Positions 35,527 through 47,240 of a DNA stretch of 64,000 nt are shown here, piece after piece. The notes below the pieces were generated by a model that was not told the DNA's origin, did not search any database, and saw only the letters and a program-made list of their open reading frames with translations. The DNA is from Hevea brasiliensis (lineage: Eukaryota; Streptophyta; Magnoliopsida; Malpighiales; Euphorbiaceae), in the NCBI RefSeq assembly GCF_030052815.1, contig NC_079496.1, positions 42,681,593 through 42,745,592 on the forward strand. Direction: 5' to 3'. Each line of letters begins with the position of its first letter. Position 1 is the first letter of the stretch. The translations under genes were made by a program, and so were the position numbers.

Positions 35527-36403
35527 CAGATGAAAGCAAAGTCGAGCTAATGACTATAAACAAGCGCTTTTTGGGAGGCAACCCAACATTTCTAATTTTT
35601 CTTTCTTTCTTTCTTACTTTAATATTTCATCACATTTTCTTTTGTAGGAACCCCAAAAGATCTCAGATCCAGAAAAGCAAGAAGAAGTAGAAAACAAGAG
35701 AGGAGAGGAATCATCAAGTCAAAACCATAAAAGAGAAGATTGGACAAAACTGGGGAAGTAGCTCTGTTGCTAATCTTTGCATCCATTTCATGTGCTATGA
35801 TAATAAAATTTTTTTTTTTTCATTTGGGAAAAATTTGGAAAATCAGAAAATTACACGGGTCGTGTACTGGTTTCACACGCCTCGTGTAACTTTCTAGAAG
35901 TCCATAATTTCTTGCAATTTTTAACTCTGAGGGAGATAGAAAGTTACACGAGTCCATAGCCCATTTTGCACAGACCGTGTAATGTTGCTAATAGAATAAC
36001 TTGAAGATAAAAAGTTACACGGGTCCTTTTTGTACTTGACGCGGGCCGTGTAACATGTCCAGCAAAGCAACTCGACGGGCAGTAAGTTACACGGGTCCCT
36101 GAGCTTAATTACACGGGTCGTGTACTATGTCAGGTTTTGAAATTTATGGGCGGAAATTTATATGGCCCTATATGTCGGGACTCGTGTAGTGATACACAAC
36201 CTATGTATCATGTCGCAGACGCGATTCCTAAGCCACAAAACGCGCGAAACGAAGAGTCCTAATGGCTTTTTAAATGCACCCTCACCTTAAACCCATTCAT
36301 AATGGCAAAACCCTTCATCTCCACCCGTCCTAGTCTATAAAAACCCATCAAATCTCTTCTCCTTTCACCAAACCCTACTCTTCTCCTTCCCAAAAACAAA
36401 TCA
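35527..36403 (+). other. Athila spacer between pol and ORF2 with ACACGGGCCGTGT-like motifs
   Basis: No gene. It contains the Athila-typical TTTTTGGGAGGCAACCCAA (35566-35585) and, from 35853 to 36200, at least seven copies of TTACACGGGTCGTGTA-type half or full palindromes like those in the LTR. Downstream is an AT-rich leader to the ORF2 start. Confidence 0.7.
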
Positions 36404-37437
36404 ATGGCTCCTACAAAGCGATCTGCGTGAAGAATGGGCTCTTCCTCAAGGCACGGAGGGGAATACTCACCTTCTTCCCCTCAACCGACACCCGAACGCC
36501 TAAGAACAAGGGCAGCATCTCCTCAACCCTTTTAACCAGACCCTCCTCAACTGCAACCCCAGTCACAAGCCACTTCACAACCCAAAATCTCCATTCCCTG
36601 GGGATTCCGTGATGATGCCGACAAGGCAATGTGCACCCGGCTTTACACCCGAAAAATTAGCTCTATGAAATACATGGATTTTGCGCTGCTGGAGTAAATT
36701 AGGCTGTATGATGAGATCAATGGGCTACTCAATAGCATTGGGTGGACAAGGTTCGCCCAACTCCAATGTCTAGCATATCGGGACATAACTTTGGAGTTTT
36801 TGGACAGTTTCAACACCACCTTATGGCCTACCGACAGGGAAGACAGAGGCAGAATTGAATTTCGCCTCCTTGGTGTCGACCGGGTGATGAATATAGATGA
36901 GTTCAATACCATCTTTGGCTTCGATAGCGCCGGCCACTAAGAGATCCCTAGGAACCGTATGCTCTATAACACATCAACTTTTGGAGTTCCATTACCCCGA
37001 ACATGGAGCCGTATAACTCTAGCAAGTCCAAATCCACAGGTATCATAAGTCCATCCCTATGCTACATGCACCGATTCGCCGCCCACATCATCATGGGCCG
37101 TAGTGACAGCCTTGGTATGGTAAATGCCAGCAAGCTATTCTTCTTGTGGTGTATGGTCACTGGGCAGTGCTGTAGCACTGGCTTCTTTTTGTGCAACCAC
37201 CTCTACTGCCTCTGTCATTAGCCTATCAAGCACATCGTGCTTCGTGGCCTCATCACAACTATCGCCCTCCACTTCGGATTCATCGTAGGACATCACAGGC
37301 TACGCTCAGTCAATGGAACATCAAGAATAGATCAAACCATCAGCATATCCATGGGGATATGTAAGAAGGTGGGCAACATCTGCTACCTCCTTGATGCCGA
37401 AGGGAATGCAATCCCTCGGAGAGACGAAGCACAATAA
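36404..37437 (+). pseudogene. Athila post-pol ORF (putative plant transposon protein)
   Basis: Starts MAPTKRSA, then S/P/Q-rich, then a conserved region (WGFRDDADKAMCTRLYTRK, LNSIGWTRFAQLQ, EFLDSFNTTLW, EFRLLGVDRVMNIDEFN). The frame shifts near 36945-36960 and continues from 37003 (YMHRFAAHIIMGRSDSLGMVNASKLFFLW) to 37437. This is the protein found after pol in Athila elements, sometimes called env-like. I see no convincing membrane segments or signal peptide here, and its function is unknown. Stops at 36428, 36536 and 36696 and the frameshift kill it. Weak further similarity may run to about 37700. Confidence 0.78.
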
Positions 37438-39305
37438 GGGCCTGGAGAGACTTCGTAGCCATAGGCAGAACCACAAGAGCCCATGTTTCAGGAGTCCCCC
37501 ACTTGAGTGCCTCCATACACACCACCACCCATTGACCTGATACTCGTATACCTATAGCGCATGGAGACCACAATCAATAATAGGATGCGAGCAATTGAGG
37601 ATAGCCTCTAGGAAGCCCACAACAAGTTGGACATGCTAATGGAGAGGCTCGATGAAGAGGAGCCAGTATCGCCATCATCACCATCAGAGACCTTTTGGAG
37701 TTAGGACTATAGGATAGGTTCTTTCTTGTAAAATCTTAAATACCTTAGTCCTAAACTGCAATCATAGGTCTCTTTTATTTGCTTTATGTCCAAACATTTC
37801 CATGCGTAATAAATAATATGCTTTCTTATAATTTGTGTACGTTTTCTCTAATTTTGCATATTATGTTAACATTGAGGACAATGTCCGGTTTGAGTTTTGG
37901 GGGCGGGGGGGGGCGGGGGGGGTTACAAGTATATTTTATTTCTTACATATCAAATACCATTACATGCATATCATTACATTGTTTAAAATCAGCTATATTA
38001 TTCTTGTGTATTAAAATTTCAGAAAATTTTTTAAATTTTGAACTTTCAACTGTGAAACTTAGCATTATAACCAATTTCTAGTAAGCTAATAATTGGACTC
38101 CATAGGATAGAGGAATGAACGTATCTGGATAGGCAAGAAGGGATTCTAACATGTTGTTTGTGAAAAACCTAATCTCTCTAGTGGAACTAGACTAGTTAAA
38201 CCCCTTCATAACTATTAATTTGTCACATCAAACTTGTGAAGTTAGGAGAAATTTCTTGAAATATAAACAAACCTAAAAATGCCTCACCAACTCTAGAACA
38301 TATCTCTTAAACCTATTATGGTGAAATCCTAGCATATACTTGATGAAGAAATGATTAAGGCATTCTTTGATATAACCTTACTAATCCTTAGCCACCCTTA
38401 ATTAAAATATATATCCCTTATAGCCAATTTGAAACCTATATCTATCCCCTTAGAATTTATTGCTTACCCAAATAATTTACCTAGCCCCTAGCCTAAACAC
38501 ATACCTACCCTTTTGAGGAAGCTAAATGCATAAGTAAAAAGTATATTAAGTGCAAAAAGGAAAATGGAGAGAGGATGAAGAACTCAAGAAAGAGTGCAAG
38601 TGTGAAATTGAAACCAAAGAAAAAATCTACCTTCCTAACCCAGCAAAAGCAATGAGTTTGGGGGAGAAGACAAAAGGGACATAAAAAATAAAAAAATAAA
38701 AAAATAAAAAAGAAAGGGGAAGTCTCAAGAATCATGGAAGCATGCTTGGCATTATAAAAACTAAAAGCCCCTCCTCTTCATACAAAATCAATGGAATAAA
38801 CTTAGTATACTTGGTATTTTATGCATAAATGTTATCCTCATATTTGCATTCTTTATAAACCTTTCATTGGCAACCAAGTCATTATCCCTTTAACCCCATT
38901 AGACCCCTTTTAAAGACCTTCTATTCTTTTGAAAAATGTATGCACATTAGTGGAGATAGGAAATTGAGATATGCCTATGGAGTTGAAATTGAGTCACTTC
39001 ATTATAATTATCCACAATAGAGAAAATTTAGGGGAGTAAGTGTTTCTCAAGTCTATCCTAAAAAAAACGGGTTATTTGTGACTTATTAATAGCCTTGTAT
39101 AGAGGAATAATTAGTTGAGTCACCATGAAGGGAGGTGAAGTTCCAAACAGGTAGCTATTAGAACCCTTATGCCTTGAAAGAGGGTAATTAGTATGAAGGA
39201 TTGGAGGAGTTCAATTTTGTGCTTATGAAATTGTTGATTATATTCCTAAGTTATCCCCTAAAATGTGTTTTAAAATAGAGTTTTGTTTTGCTTGAGAACA
39301 AGCAA
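37438..39305 (+). other. Athila 3' non-coding tract
   Basis: No convincing coding frame. Contains GAGGACAATGTCCGGTTTGAG followed by a G-rich run (37897-37922), which resembles a second polypurine tract, and an A-rich simple repeat (38681-38712). Long untranslated tracts before the 3' LTR are normal for Athila. Confidence 0.7.
37897..37922 (+). repeat. G-rich run (possible internal polypurine tract or G-quadruplex)
   Basis: About 24 G with two single C breaks after TTTGAGTTTT, the same lead-in as the true PPT at 39306 (TTTGAGTTTGGGGG). Confidence 0.6.
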
Positions 39306-39326
39306 TAGTTTGAGTTTGGGGGTATT
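39306..39326 (+). other. Athila polypurine tract
   Basis: TTTGAGTTTGGGGGTATT directly precedes the LTR start at 39327. Position and lead-in are typical. Confidence 0.75.
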
Positions 39327-40086
39327 TTATACACTTGAATTGTGTAGATGTTTTTAAGCACAATTATATACTATCTCATGGCATTTAGGTAAGTAATCTC
39401 ATACATAGTAGTTGATTTCATTAGTTTTTGTAATTTCTATTGTCAAGATCTTAATTTCATATTTTCTGCATCATTTCAGGTGTTTTAGTGAAGTCACAGA
39501 GCATAGGAGTGAAAAGGGAAGCTTGGAGGGATCAAAAGATTCAGAAATGCTTCTAATACAAAGTACACGGGTTGTGTAAGCAAAGCCACAGACCAGTGTA
39601 ACCTTCTACCAGAAGAAAGCCAGAGAGCCAATGGAGAAACAAAAGTGTACAGGTCGTGTAATTGGACCCATCTAATCAGCATAGACCCGTGTAAGTCTCT
39701 GCCGGGCACAAGCTTGAAGAACTTTTCTGAGAACAAAAGTACACGGCCGTGTAACCAGGTCGTGTAGCCAATGCAGACCCGTGTAAGTCTCTGTGCCAAT
39801 GCATGACTCTGTAATTCCTCTCCAGTAAGTTACATGGCCCGGGGCTGTGTAGTGACACACGGGGCATGTACTATGCGGCAACCGGTTTTATAACTCGAAT
39901 TACCGCTCTTGTTTTTTGATTCAAATCAGACTTCTAAAGCTTTTTCGACTCAAAATGACAGAGGGGAAGAGGAGAAGAATCTTTTTTATCTTTTGACAGC
40001 ACTTTTTAGGAGTTTCAAAGAGGATTCACCTCAGAAGTCTCACCAGCCGTCTTGAGGAGAAGAATATCAGTATCAAGAGGAGTCTT
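39327..40086 (+). repeat. Athila 3' LTR, truncated by insertion
   Basis: Aligns to 14282 onward, with the terminal TG changed to TT. Relative to the 5' LTR it has an extra GTGAAAAGGGAAGCTTGG near 39509 and lacks about 45 bp including the TATA box near 39958. It is cut at 40086 by the family-C LTR, and the remaining half is outside the window. Confidence 0.88.
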
Positions 40087-40771
40087 TGTAACACCCCTAT
40101 GTTCGGTAGTGCGTTCTACTGTTCCAGTGACCAGTGTTGTCCGGACAGCTAGGATGCCTATAACTACACTTCGATATGAGTGAGGAGACATAAAATAATG
40201 AAATACAAGAAAAGAAAATACAAGAAAAACAAAGGAAAAACAATAGCAAATAAATGTAACTAAGTTAAGCAAGCCGAGAACCCTAGCGATGGGTGACCGT
40301 ACCGGGAAGTCACGGCGTGGACCGTTGACTAGCCCTGGACTGCGGGGAACCCTGGAAAATATTTTTAGGACTTAAATAAATGTCTATTGAAGTATAAATA
40401 CCATTAGAAATATCAAAGAAGAATTAATTAATTAGTACAAAGAAAAAGTGAGAAATCGAAAAATGGACAAAACTCGGTGTTACTGAAAAATCGGGAATGC
40501 AACTCGAACATGGGCATTTTGGTCATTTAACACCTAGAATTGACTTTTGACCTAAATGTCCTTGAAAAATAAATATTATTAAATTTTGAAAATGCCATGA
40601 AAAATGAAATTTCATGTGTAGTATAATTAAAAATATAAAGGGATATAATATGGGATAATTGAAAGTTTAATTATAATAATATTTAAACCTAAGTAGTGGA
40701 GCACTATGGAGGAGTAGATAAACTCATTAAGTGGACAAGTGTATGTCCATTACATCTTCTTTTTCCTTAAT
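40087..40771 (+). repeat. Family-C LTR, 5' fragment
   Basis: Starts TGTAACACCCCTATGTTCGG and matches the first part of the LTRs at 47871 and 54904 with substitutions and indels, so it is an older copy. It is interrupted at 40771 by element A2, and the rest is not in the window. Left flank 5-mer is GTCTT (40082-40086). Confidence 0.88.
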
Positions 40772-43700
40772 TGTAACACCCTCCCTGTAGCAACTCCGTA
40801 CATTCTACTGTTCCGGTGACCAGTGTCGGTCCGGACAGCTAGAACGTCCGGAAAAATATTTAAACTAAAGTGAGGAACCATAATTAACTCAAATATTAAT
40901 AAGAAAAATTTAGTAAAAATTTTAGAAATAAAATACAACTAAGTCAAATGAGCCGGTGCCCAAGCGATGTGTAACCCAGTAGGAAGTTGCGGTTCTCACA
41001 ACTAGGAGCCCTAGATCCGAGAGAAAATTTATAAAATAATTTTTGGGACTCCAGAGAAGGGTTATTGAGGTTCCTATGGCATTAGAATGCCAAGAAAATA
41101 TTTAGAAAAATTTTTCAATCGGTACTGACAATTTTGACCCGTTAAGCCAAACGGAGGGCATTTTGGTCATTTCGCCTTTAGAGGCGATTTTTGGCCGACT
41201 TGTCCAGTTAAGTAAATAATTATTATGACATAAAATATGAATAAATATTGCTAAAAATTAAATTGAAATTTGGTAGAAAAGAAAAGAAAAGAAAAATGAA
41301 GGAAATTAGGGATAATGACATCACATGATGTCATTTACATACCCTCCAAAAATCACCATTCAACAAGCCTTCTTAAAACAATTAAAAGAGACAAAATGGA
41401 CCCAAAAATTCTGGTGTTTTCTCCTTCTTCTTCAGCCAGCCGTGAGTTTCTCCTTCTTCCTCCATAACTCTCATTCTCTCATACCTTCAATCTTTGATTT
41501 CTCACCCCAAAACCCTTAGGTCCCTTCACTAAAATTTGTCACCCAACCTTGCTAGAGTGTTTGGCAGCCAAGAAAACAAAAGAAAGTGGAAGAAAGTGAG
41601 GTGTGAACAAGCTTAGAAAATCACCAAATAGGTTAGTGCCATAACTTTTGCTTTTACATCTTTCTAATCATGAATTTGAGCTAAGTTAAAAATTTGACAA
41701 AAATTGAATAAATGAAGCATGGTTATATTCCATGAAGTTTTGGCAGCCTTGACATGAGTTAGGGTTAGGAGAAATCTTTGGTTTAAAGTGACATATTGCT
41801 GCCCCTCTTATAAATTATATGATTAGTATAGCAAATTAGGAGTGGGATGCATGAATTGCAGCCTTGGTCAATTAGGGTTAGGGTTTTGGAGAGAAACTTG
41901 GACCTTGCTTAGGTAATAGTGAATGAACATTTTAATGGTCAATTAGTGACCATTTGAGGTAAGTTGACCATGACTTAGAGTGAATTATAGCATTACAAAC
42001 TGATTTGGTATGCTGCCTAGTGAAACCAGCAGGGTGGCTGTGAGTCCAGCCTGTTTGGACTGCCATAACTCTGGCTGTGTAGGTTCAATTGGTGTTTGGC
42101 CAATTGGACATAAAACTAGACACATATTGGCACAATTTTGGTGAAGAAACCATGCCCAAAAGACCAAAGCAAGTGGACCAAAAAACTGGCCCCAATCCGG
42201 ATGTCCTGCAACCAGATTCTGCAGAATGACCAAATGAACAGTAATTGTTCATTTGGCCATAACTCATTGTAGAATGGCCCAATTGACCTGCAATTTTTAC
42301 AGCAACAAGTTAAGATATAGACCAACAACTTTTATGAAGAAACCTACCCCAAATTATGACCAGAACCTATCCAACAAGGCAGTTGTAATCACTATTCACT
42401 GCACTGTAGATATGGTCAGCTCTGCAATTTTTCAATCCGGCCAACTGTGGTTTTTGGACCATAACTGGAGCTACAAAACTCCAAATGAAGTGATTCAAAA
42501 AAAGAAAATCAACTAGACAAAATAAGGAACAACTTTCATGTTTATCACTTTCTCAAATTCCCATTGCAACAGTAACTAATGGAACAGTAAAGTTAGGGTA
42601 CAAAAACTGAAAATTCTGCTCCCTTAGTTTTAAGCTTAGAAATGGTATTGGTGATTAATTCCAACAAGTTTTGAATGCAAAATATGGTACATTGGGAGTG
42701 TTAAAACCAATTTACCTATTTTCTATGCAAAAGTCAACATTTTTTGTTGCCTAGTGAAGTGAATAGTGACACCAAAACTTGAAATTCAAAAATTGAAGAA
42801 TTCAAAAGTATCAAATGCCCTAGTATACCTAACAAGATTGGTTTGGATAGTTTGGCATGCCAATAGGGTTCAGTTAGCAGTACTGCACATGGCATTATGC
42901 CATTCTGTGATTTCATGGCTTTTAGCCATTCTGACATTGTGTTGATATTTGGCCTTGTGCCTATTGTCATTACAGCTTATTAGCTGTTCTGTTGCACACC
43001 GGGAGATGCATATGTTACCGATGGTGTGACGGCCCGAGGTACTAGATACCCAGTGCCAGTTTACCCATTTATCTAGTCCAGTCGTCCAGTATAGGTTACT
43101 TGGGCAACCAAAAAATGAAAGTGGATAAATTTAACGAAATAATGAATATAACAAGTACAAAATAAATAAGTCATCGATACATGCACTGCATGTTTACTTC
43201 CTGTTATTTCTTTTTATTTTATTATTGGCACCACTAAGCTTTATTGCTTAGCGCGTTACTTTTGCCACGCCAGAGGTTCTGAGATATCGAACGAGAGCCC
43301 AGAGACCACGTGATCGGGTGAGACCTCCTCACTGCATAGTGTCCATGTCACCTCACCATCTACAGTGCATTGGTAGGACACTAGGCTTCATTTTGGTATT
43401 TTGTAACTAACTTTTATTTTCCTTTGTGTAAATGAAACTTATGTAATGTATTTTGATGTTCATGTAAAGAATAGAAAAAAATTATGGTTATGAATGGAAA
43501 AATTTGAGTATTTATTTATTGCTTATGTATATGAGTACCATGAGAAATGAATTATTGAGAAATGAAATTGAAGAATATTGAGATTTTGATATTGGAGTTT
43601 GAGAATGATTTAATATGATTATTGGAAGTGTTTTTCACAGGTTCCGAAGAACTGTTTTCTCCATTTTTAGCCGGTACTCTGCCGGATTTTCTATAAAATT

Positions 43701-43869
43701 ATTGGAACCTCAAATAAATTATAATTTTGATAAATGGCTTAAATAAATTATATTTCATAAATTATATTCAAAACTATGATAAAAATTAATTAAGATAAAA
43801 TAGAGTGTTCCGGTACACCGTGTGACATAGCTTACTCGGATATACTGTAGACGAGTAAGGGGTGTCACA
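40772..43869 (+). repeat. A2 5' LTR (family A)
   Basis: 3098 bp, TGTAACACCCTCCC...GGGTGTCACA. Donor-like ATAG|GTTAGTGC at 41632 and acceptor TTTTTCACAG ending 43640. The conserved stem-loop region near 43235-43252 has one stem change (AAGC-TTTATT-GCTT). Confidence 0.95.
41632..43640 (+). other. Putative leader intron in A2 5' LTR
   Basis: GT...AG segment of 2009 bp with a good polypyrimidine tract before CACAG. Same arrangement in A1, A3 and the solo LTR (2.0-2.05 kb). Confidence 0.45.
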
Positions 43870-43874
43870 TTTAG

Positions 43875-43886
43875 CGGTATCAGAGC
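43875..43886 (+). other. Primer binding site of A2
   Basis: CGGTATCAGAGC, one change from the iMet-type PBS, 5 nt after the LTR. Confidence 0.88.
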
Positions 43887-43996
43887 ACGGATTAGGCGTT
43901 TCTGGGCCTAGATTGAGTCCATACCATGCATTGCATTTGTAAGAGTCGAGGTGACACTAATGCAGATCTGTTTGTCTTTCTTATTTTGAATAGGCT

Positions 43997-45220
43997 ATGA
44001 ACCCTACATCTCATAGGGCAGTTGAAGAGGAAGTGGAGAGTCATGCTCCACCTGCAGCAGCTGAGACTGGGGGTATGGGAGAACCTGCTCCGCCAGCTCA
44101 AGTAGAGCCTGCTCAGCCTCCACAGGCCATAATCTAGCAAATGGCCGAATTCTTCAGACAAATGGCCGGGGTAATGCCAGCACCACCACCACCACCTCCA
44201 CAACCAAAATCACATCTAGAAAAATTGAGAAAGTTTGGAGCAGTGGACTTCTTTGGCAAGAGAGAAGATGATTCTGTTGCAGCCGAGAATTGGTTGAACA
44301 GAACAGGCAGAGTTTTAAAACAACTCCACTGCACCCCAGAGCAAAATTTAGAGGCTGTTGTATCTTTGTTGCAAGATGATGCATATGAATGGTGGGACAC
44401 GGTATCCAGTGAAGTGCAGCCAGAAGTTATAACTTGGGACTTCTTCCTCTCCGAATTTAAGAAGAAATATGTGGGTAGTGTATACCTGGAAGAGAGAAGA
44501 AGAAAGTTCATTAATCTGAGGCAGAGACAGCTGTCAGTGGCCGAGTATGAAAAGGAATTCGTCAGATTGAGCCGCTACGGAAGGGAGATAGTCCCTAATG
44601 AGGCCGAAAGGTGTAAGAGATTTGAAGAGGGATTAAATGACAACATAAAGATCATGATCACTGCCTTGGGAATCACCGACTTTACCAAGTTAGTGGAAGC
44701 TGCAATAAAAGTTGAAAAAGTGAGAATAAGTGAGCAGACCAGAAGAGAGAGACAGCAGAAGAGGGGCCCGGGTCAGTCTAGTTCATCTCCTGCATCTGGG
44801 AAGAAGTTCAAGGGTCCACCTGCACAGAGTTCAGGTCAATCACAAGGTCAGGGTCAGTCTCAGGGGCCTAGGCCACAGTTTACCCCTAGGAGAGGTTAGT
44901 CAACACCATCAGTGGGCAGCTCTCCAGGGATGGGGTTCAGGAGACCAGCCCCAGCAACTTCTGCATGTCCACATTGCCTGAAGTGGCATAATGGGGAGTG
45001 TTGGAGAGTGACTGGTGCCTGCTTAAGGTGTGGGTCAACAGAGCATCAGTTGAGGAACCGCCACGAGAACTACTACTGTTGCTCCAACATAAGGCAGACT
45101 TACTCTCGCACCACAAAGGGTAGGAAATCGCAAACTGAGGTAGTGGGACCATCACGAGAGGCTCGCATCGAGCCGCAGAGAGAACAGATAATGCAGACCA
45201 CTGCGAGCCTATGCCATTAG
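43997..45220 (+). pseudogene. A2 gag
   Basis: Capsid/nucleocapsid precursor. ATG at 43997 (MNPTSHRAVEEEVESH), a proline/glutamine-rich N-terminus, then the complete capsid core from about 44200 (LRKFGAVDFFGKREDDS, NWLNRTGRVLKQLHC, AYEWWDTV, FKKKYVGSVYLEERRR, FVRLSRYGREIVPNEAER, FEEGLNDNIKI). A Q/G-rich basic linker follows, then the CPHCLKWHNGECW and CLRCGSTEHQLRN knuckles. The last cysteine of the second knuckle is lost at a frame break. In-frame TAG codons at 44135 and 44897 both look like CAG changed to TAG; A3 has CAG at the second. Without these, the protein would match the family length. Confidence 0.92.
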
Positions 45221-45815
45221 AGCCCAGGAGGAGCAAGATGCCCCGGACGTCATCAGGGGTACGTTCTCCCTCTACAATACATCTGTGCATGCATTAGTGG
45301 ATCCAGGATCCACTCATTCATGCATCTGCATCAATGTACCCGTAAAAAGGGGGATACTAGTAGGGGAGAGTGACCAAGACATTCTGGTCACTAATCCGTT
45401 GGGCCACAGTGTAGTGGTGAACAAAGTGTACAAGGGTTGCCCGTTAAGGATTCAGGGGTATGAATTCTCGGCAGATCTAATTGAGTTGCCCTTCCACGAG
45501 TTTGACGTGATTTTGGGAATGGATTGGTTGTCACGTCATCAGGCAATAGTTGATTGCAAATTGAAGAGAATTTCTCTGAAAACTTCTGAGGGTAATGAAA
45601 TCACTGTTGTGGGTGAAAGGACATATTTTCTGTCCAATGTTATCTCAGCCACAGCTGCAAGAAGAATGATGAGAAAAGGCTGTGAAGCCTACCTAGCACA
45701 TGTGGTGGATATTAGGCAGGCTAAGCCAAACCTGAGTGATATACCCACAGTAAGAGACTTCCCAGAGCTATTTCCTGAAGAGTTGCCTGGTTTTTCCCCC
45801 AGAAAGGGAAGTTGA
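45221..45815 (+). pseudogene. A2 aspartic protease
   Basis: Open from 45285: HALVDPGSTHSCICINVPV carries the active-site aspartate, then LVTNPLGHSVVVNKVYKG and FDVILGMDWLSRHQAIVDC. It continues into the PR-RT linker (AYLAHVVD, DFPELFPEELPG) and breaks near 45800 in a run of C. Domain complete; joined to gag by a frame change near 45210-45285. Confidence 0.92.
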
Positions 45816-46645
45816 ATTTGCTATTGAGACACTGCCGGGTACAGCACCCATTTCCATTGCTCCTTATAGGATGGCACCCACTGAATTGAGGGAGTTGAAA
45901 ACTCAGTTGCAAGAGTTGCTTGATAAGGGGTATATGCCCCAGTGTGTCACCATGGGGAGCTCCAGTGCTGTTTGTAAAGAAAAAGGATGGGACTTTGAGG
46001 CTATGCATCGACACGTGATTGAATAAAGTGACTGTGAAGAACAAATATCCGTTGCCTAGAATTGATGATTTGTTTGATCAGTTGAAGGGAGTAGGAGTAT
46101 TTTCTAAGATTGATCTCAGATCAGGGTATCATCAGTTGAGGGTGAAGGATGCAGATGTGCCAAAGACTGCATTCGGGACCCGATATGGGCATTATGAGTT
46201 CCTAGTGATGCCCTTTGGCCTAACAAATGCACCAGCGGCATTCATGGACCTTATGAGTCGTATCTTCCATCCACACCTAGATCGGTTCGTAGTGGTCTTT
46301 ATTGATGATATTTTGGTGTATTCCAAGACCAGGGAAGAACATGATGAACATTTGAGGATTGTTCTGCAAACCCTGAGAGAAAAAAAGCTGTATGCTAAGT
46401 TGTCAAAGTATGACTTCTGGTTGAATGAAATTGCATTCCTTGGACACATAGTGTCAGCTGGCGGGATTAGAGTAGATCCCAAGAAAATAGAAGCAGTGAT
46501 GGAATGGAAGCCTCCCAGAAATACAACTGAGGTCAGAAGCTTCTTGGGGCTAGCTGGGTATTACAGAAGATTTGTGAAGGGATTTTCCTTAATAGCTGCT
46601 CCAATGACCAAGTTGTTACACAAGAATGTCGATGGATTGGAATGA
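45816..46645 (+). pseudogene. A2 reverse transcriptase
   Basis: The first blocks ([15 protein letters not shown]) are read to about 45940, where a frame break falls at the WGAPVLF block. From 46019 the core is open: [70 protein letters not shown]. The catalytic aspartates are present. Confidence 0.93.
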
Positions 46646-47240
46646 CAAGTGTCAGACTAGTTTTGAGAAGCTGAAGGCTATGTTGACAGAGGCACCAGTG
46701 TTAACACAACCAGTGTCAGGAAAGGACTTTGTGGTCTACAGTGATGCCTCTCATAATGGGTTAAGGTGTGTATTAATGCAAGAGGGGAAGGTGGTCGCTT
46801 ATGCTTCCAGGCAGCTAAGGCCACATGAACAAAATTACCCTACCCATGATCTAGAGCTTACAGCAATTATCTTCGCACTGAAGATATGGAGGCATTACTT
46901 GTATGGTGAAAAGTGCTACATTTACACGGACCACAAAAGCCTGAAATACTTGCCAACCCAGAAGGAGCTCAACCTTAGACAGAGACGATGGATTGAGTTC
47001 CTGAAGGATTATGATTGTGTAATTGACTACCATCCTGGGAAGGCAAATGTAGTTGCTGATGCTTTGAGCAGAAAATCCATCACAGCTTTAAGATCATTGA
47101 ATGCCCGTCTATCTTTGGTTCGAGATGGAGCTATTTTGGCTGAGTTGCAAGTGAGGCCAAACCTGCTACAGCAGATTTTAGATGGGCAAAAGGCAGATGA
47201 AAAGTTAATGGCTATTATGAGCAAAATCTCAGAGGGAAAA
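46646..47240 (+). pseudogene. A2 RNase H
   Basis: Open in one frame from 46626: [32 protein letters not shown] (one glycine changed to arginine relative to A1 and A3), [28 protein letters not shown] and [10 protein letters not shown] frame change near 46630 separates it from RT. Confidence 0.93.

Larger units (their letters stand above)
14282..40086 (+). mobile_element. Athila-type Ty3/gypsy element (decayed, split by insertions)
   Basis: Landmarks in order: 5' LTR 14282-15923, Asp-type PBS near 15931, gag from 16071, protease, RT (split at 19015/33625 by element B), RNase H, integrase with an internal deletion, a post-pol ORF at 36404, a long 3' non-coding tract, PPT, and a 3' LTR from 39327 cut at 40086 by a family-C LTR. 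Without insertions the internal region is about 8.8 kb, normal for Athila. Many stop codons show that it is dead. The two LTRs differ by several indels, so it is older than its inserts. Confidence 0.92.

Noticed and set aside
36404..37437. Retrovirus-like envelope gene
   Set aside because: No visible signal peptide, fusion peptide or membrane anchor. Only its position after pol suggests env.
38681..38712. A-rich repeat as a poly(A) tail of a LINE or processed gene
   Set aside because: It lies within continuous Athila 3' non-coding sequence with no LINE or gene sequence upstream and no flanking duplication.
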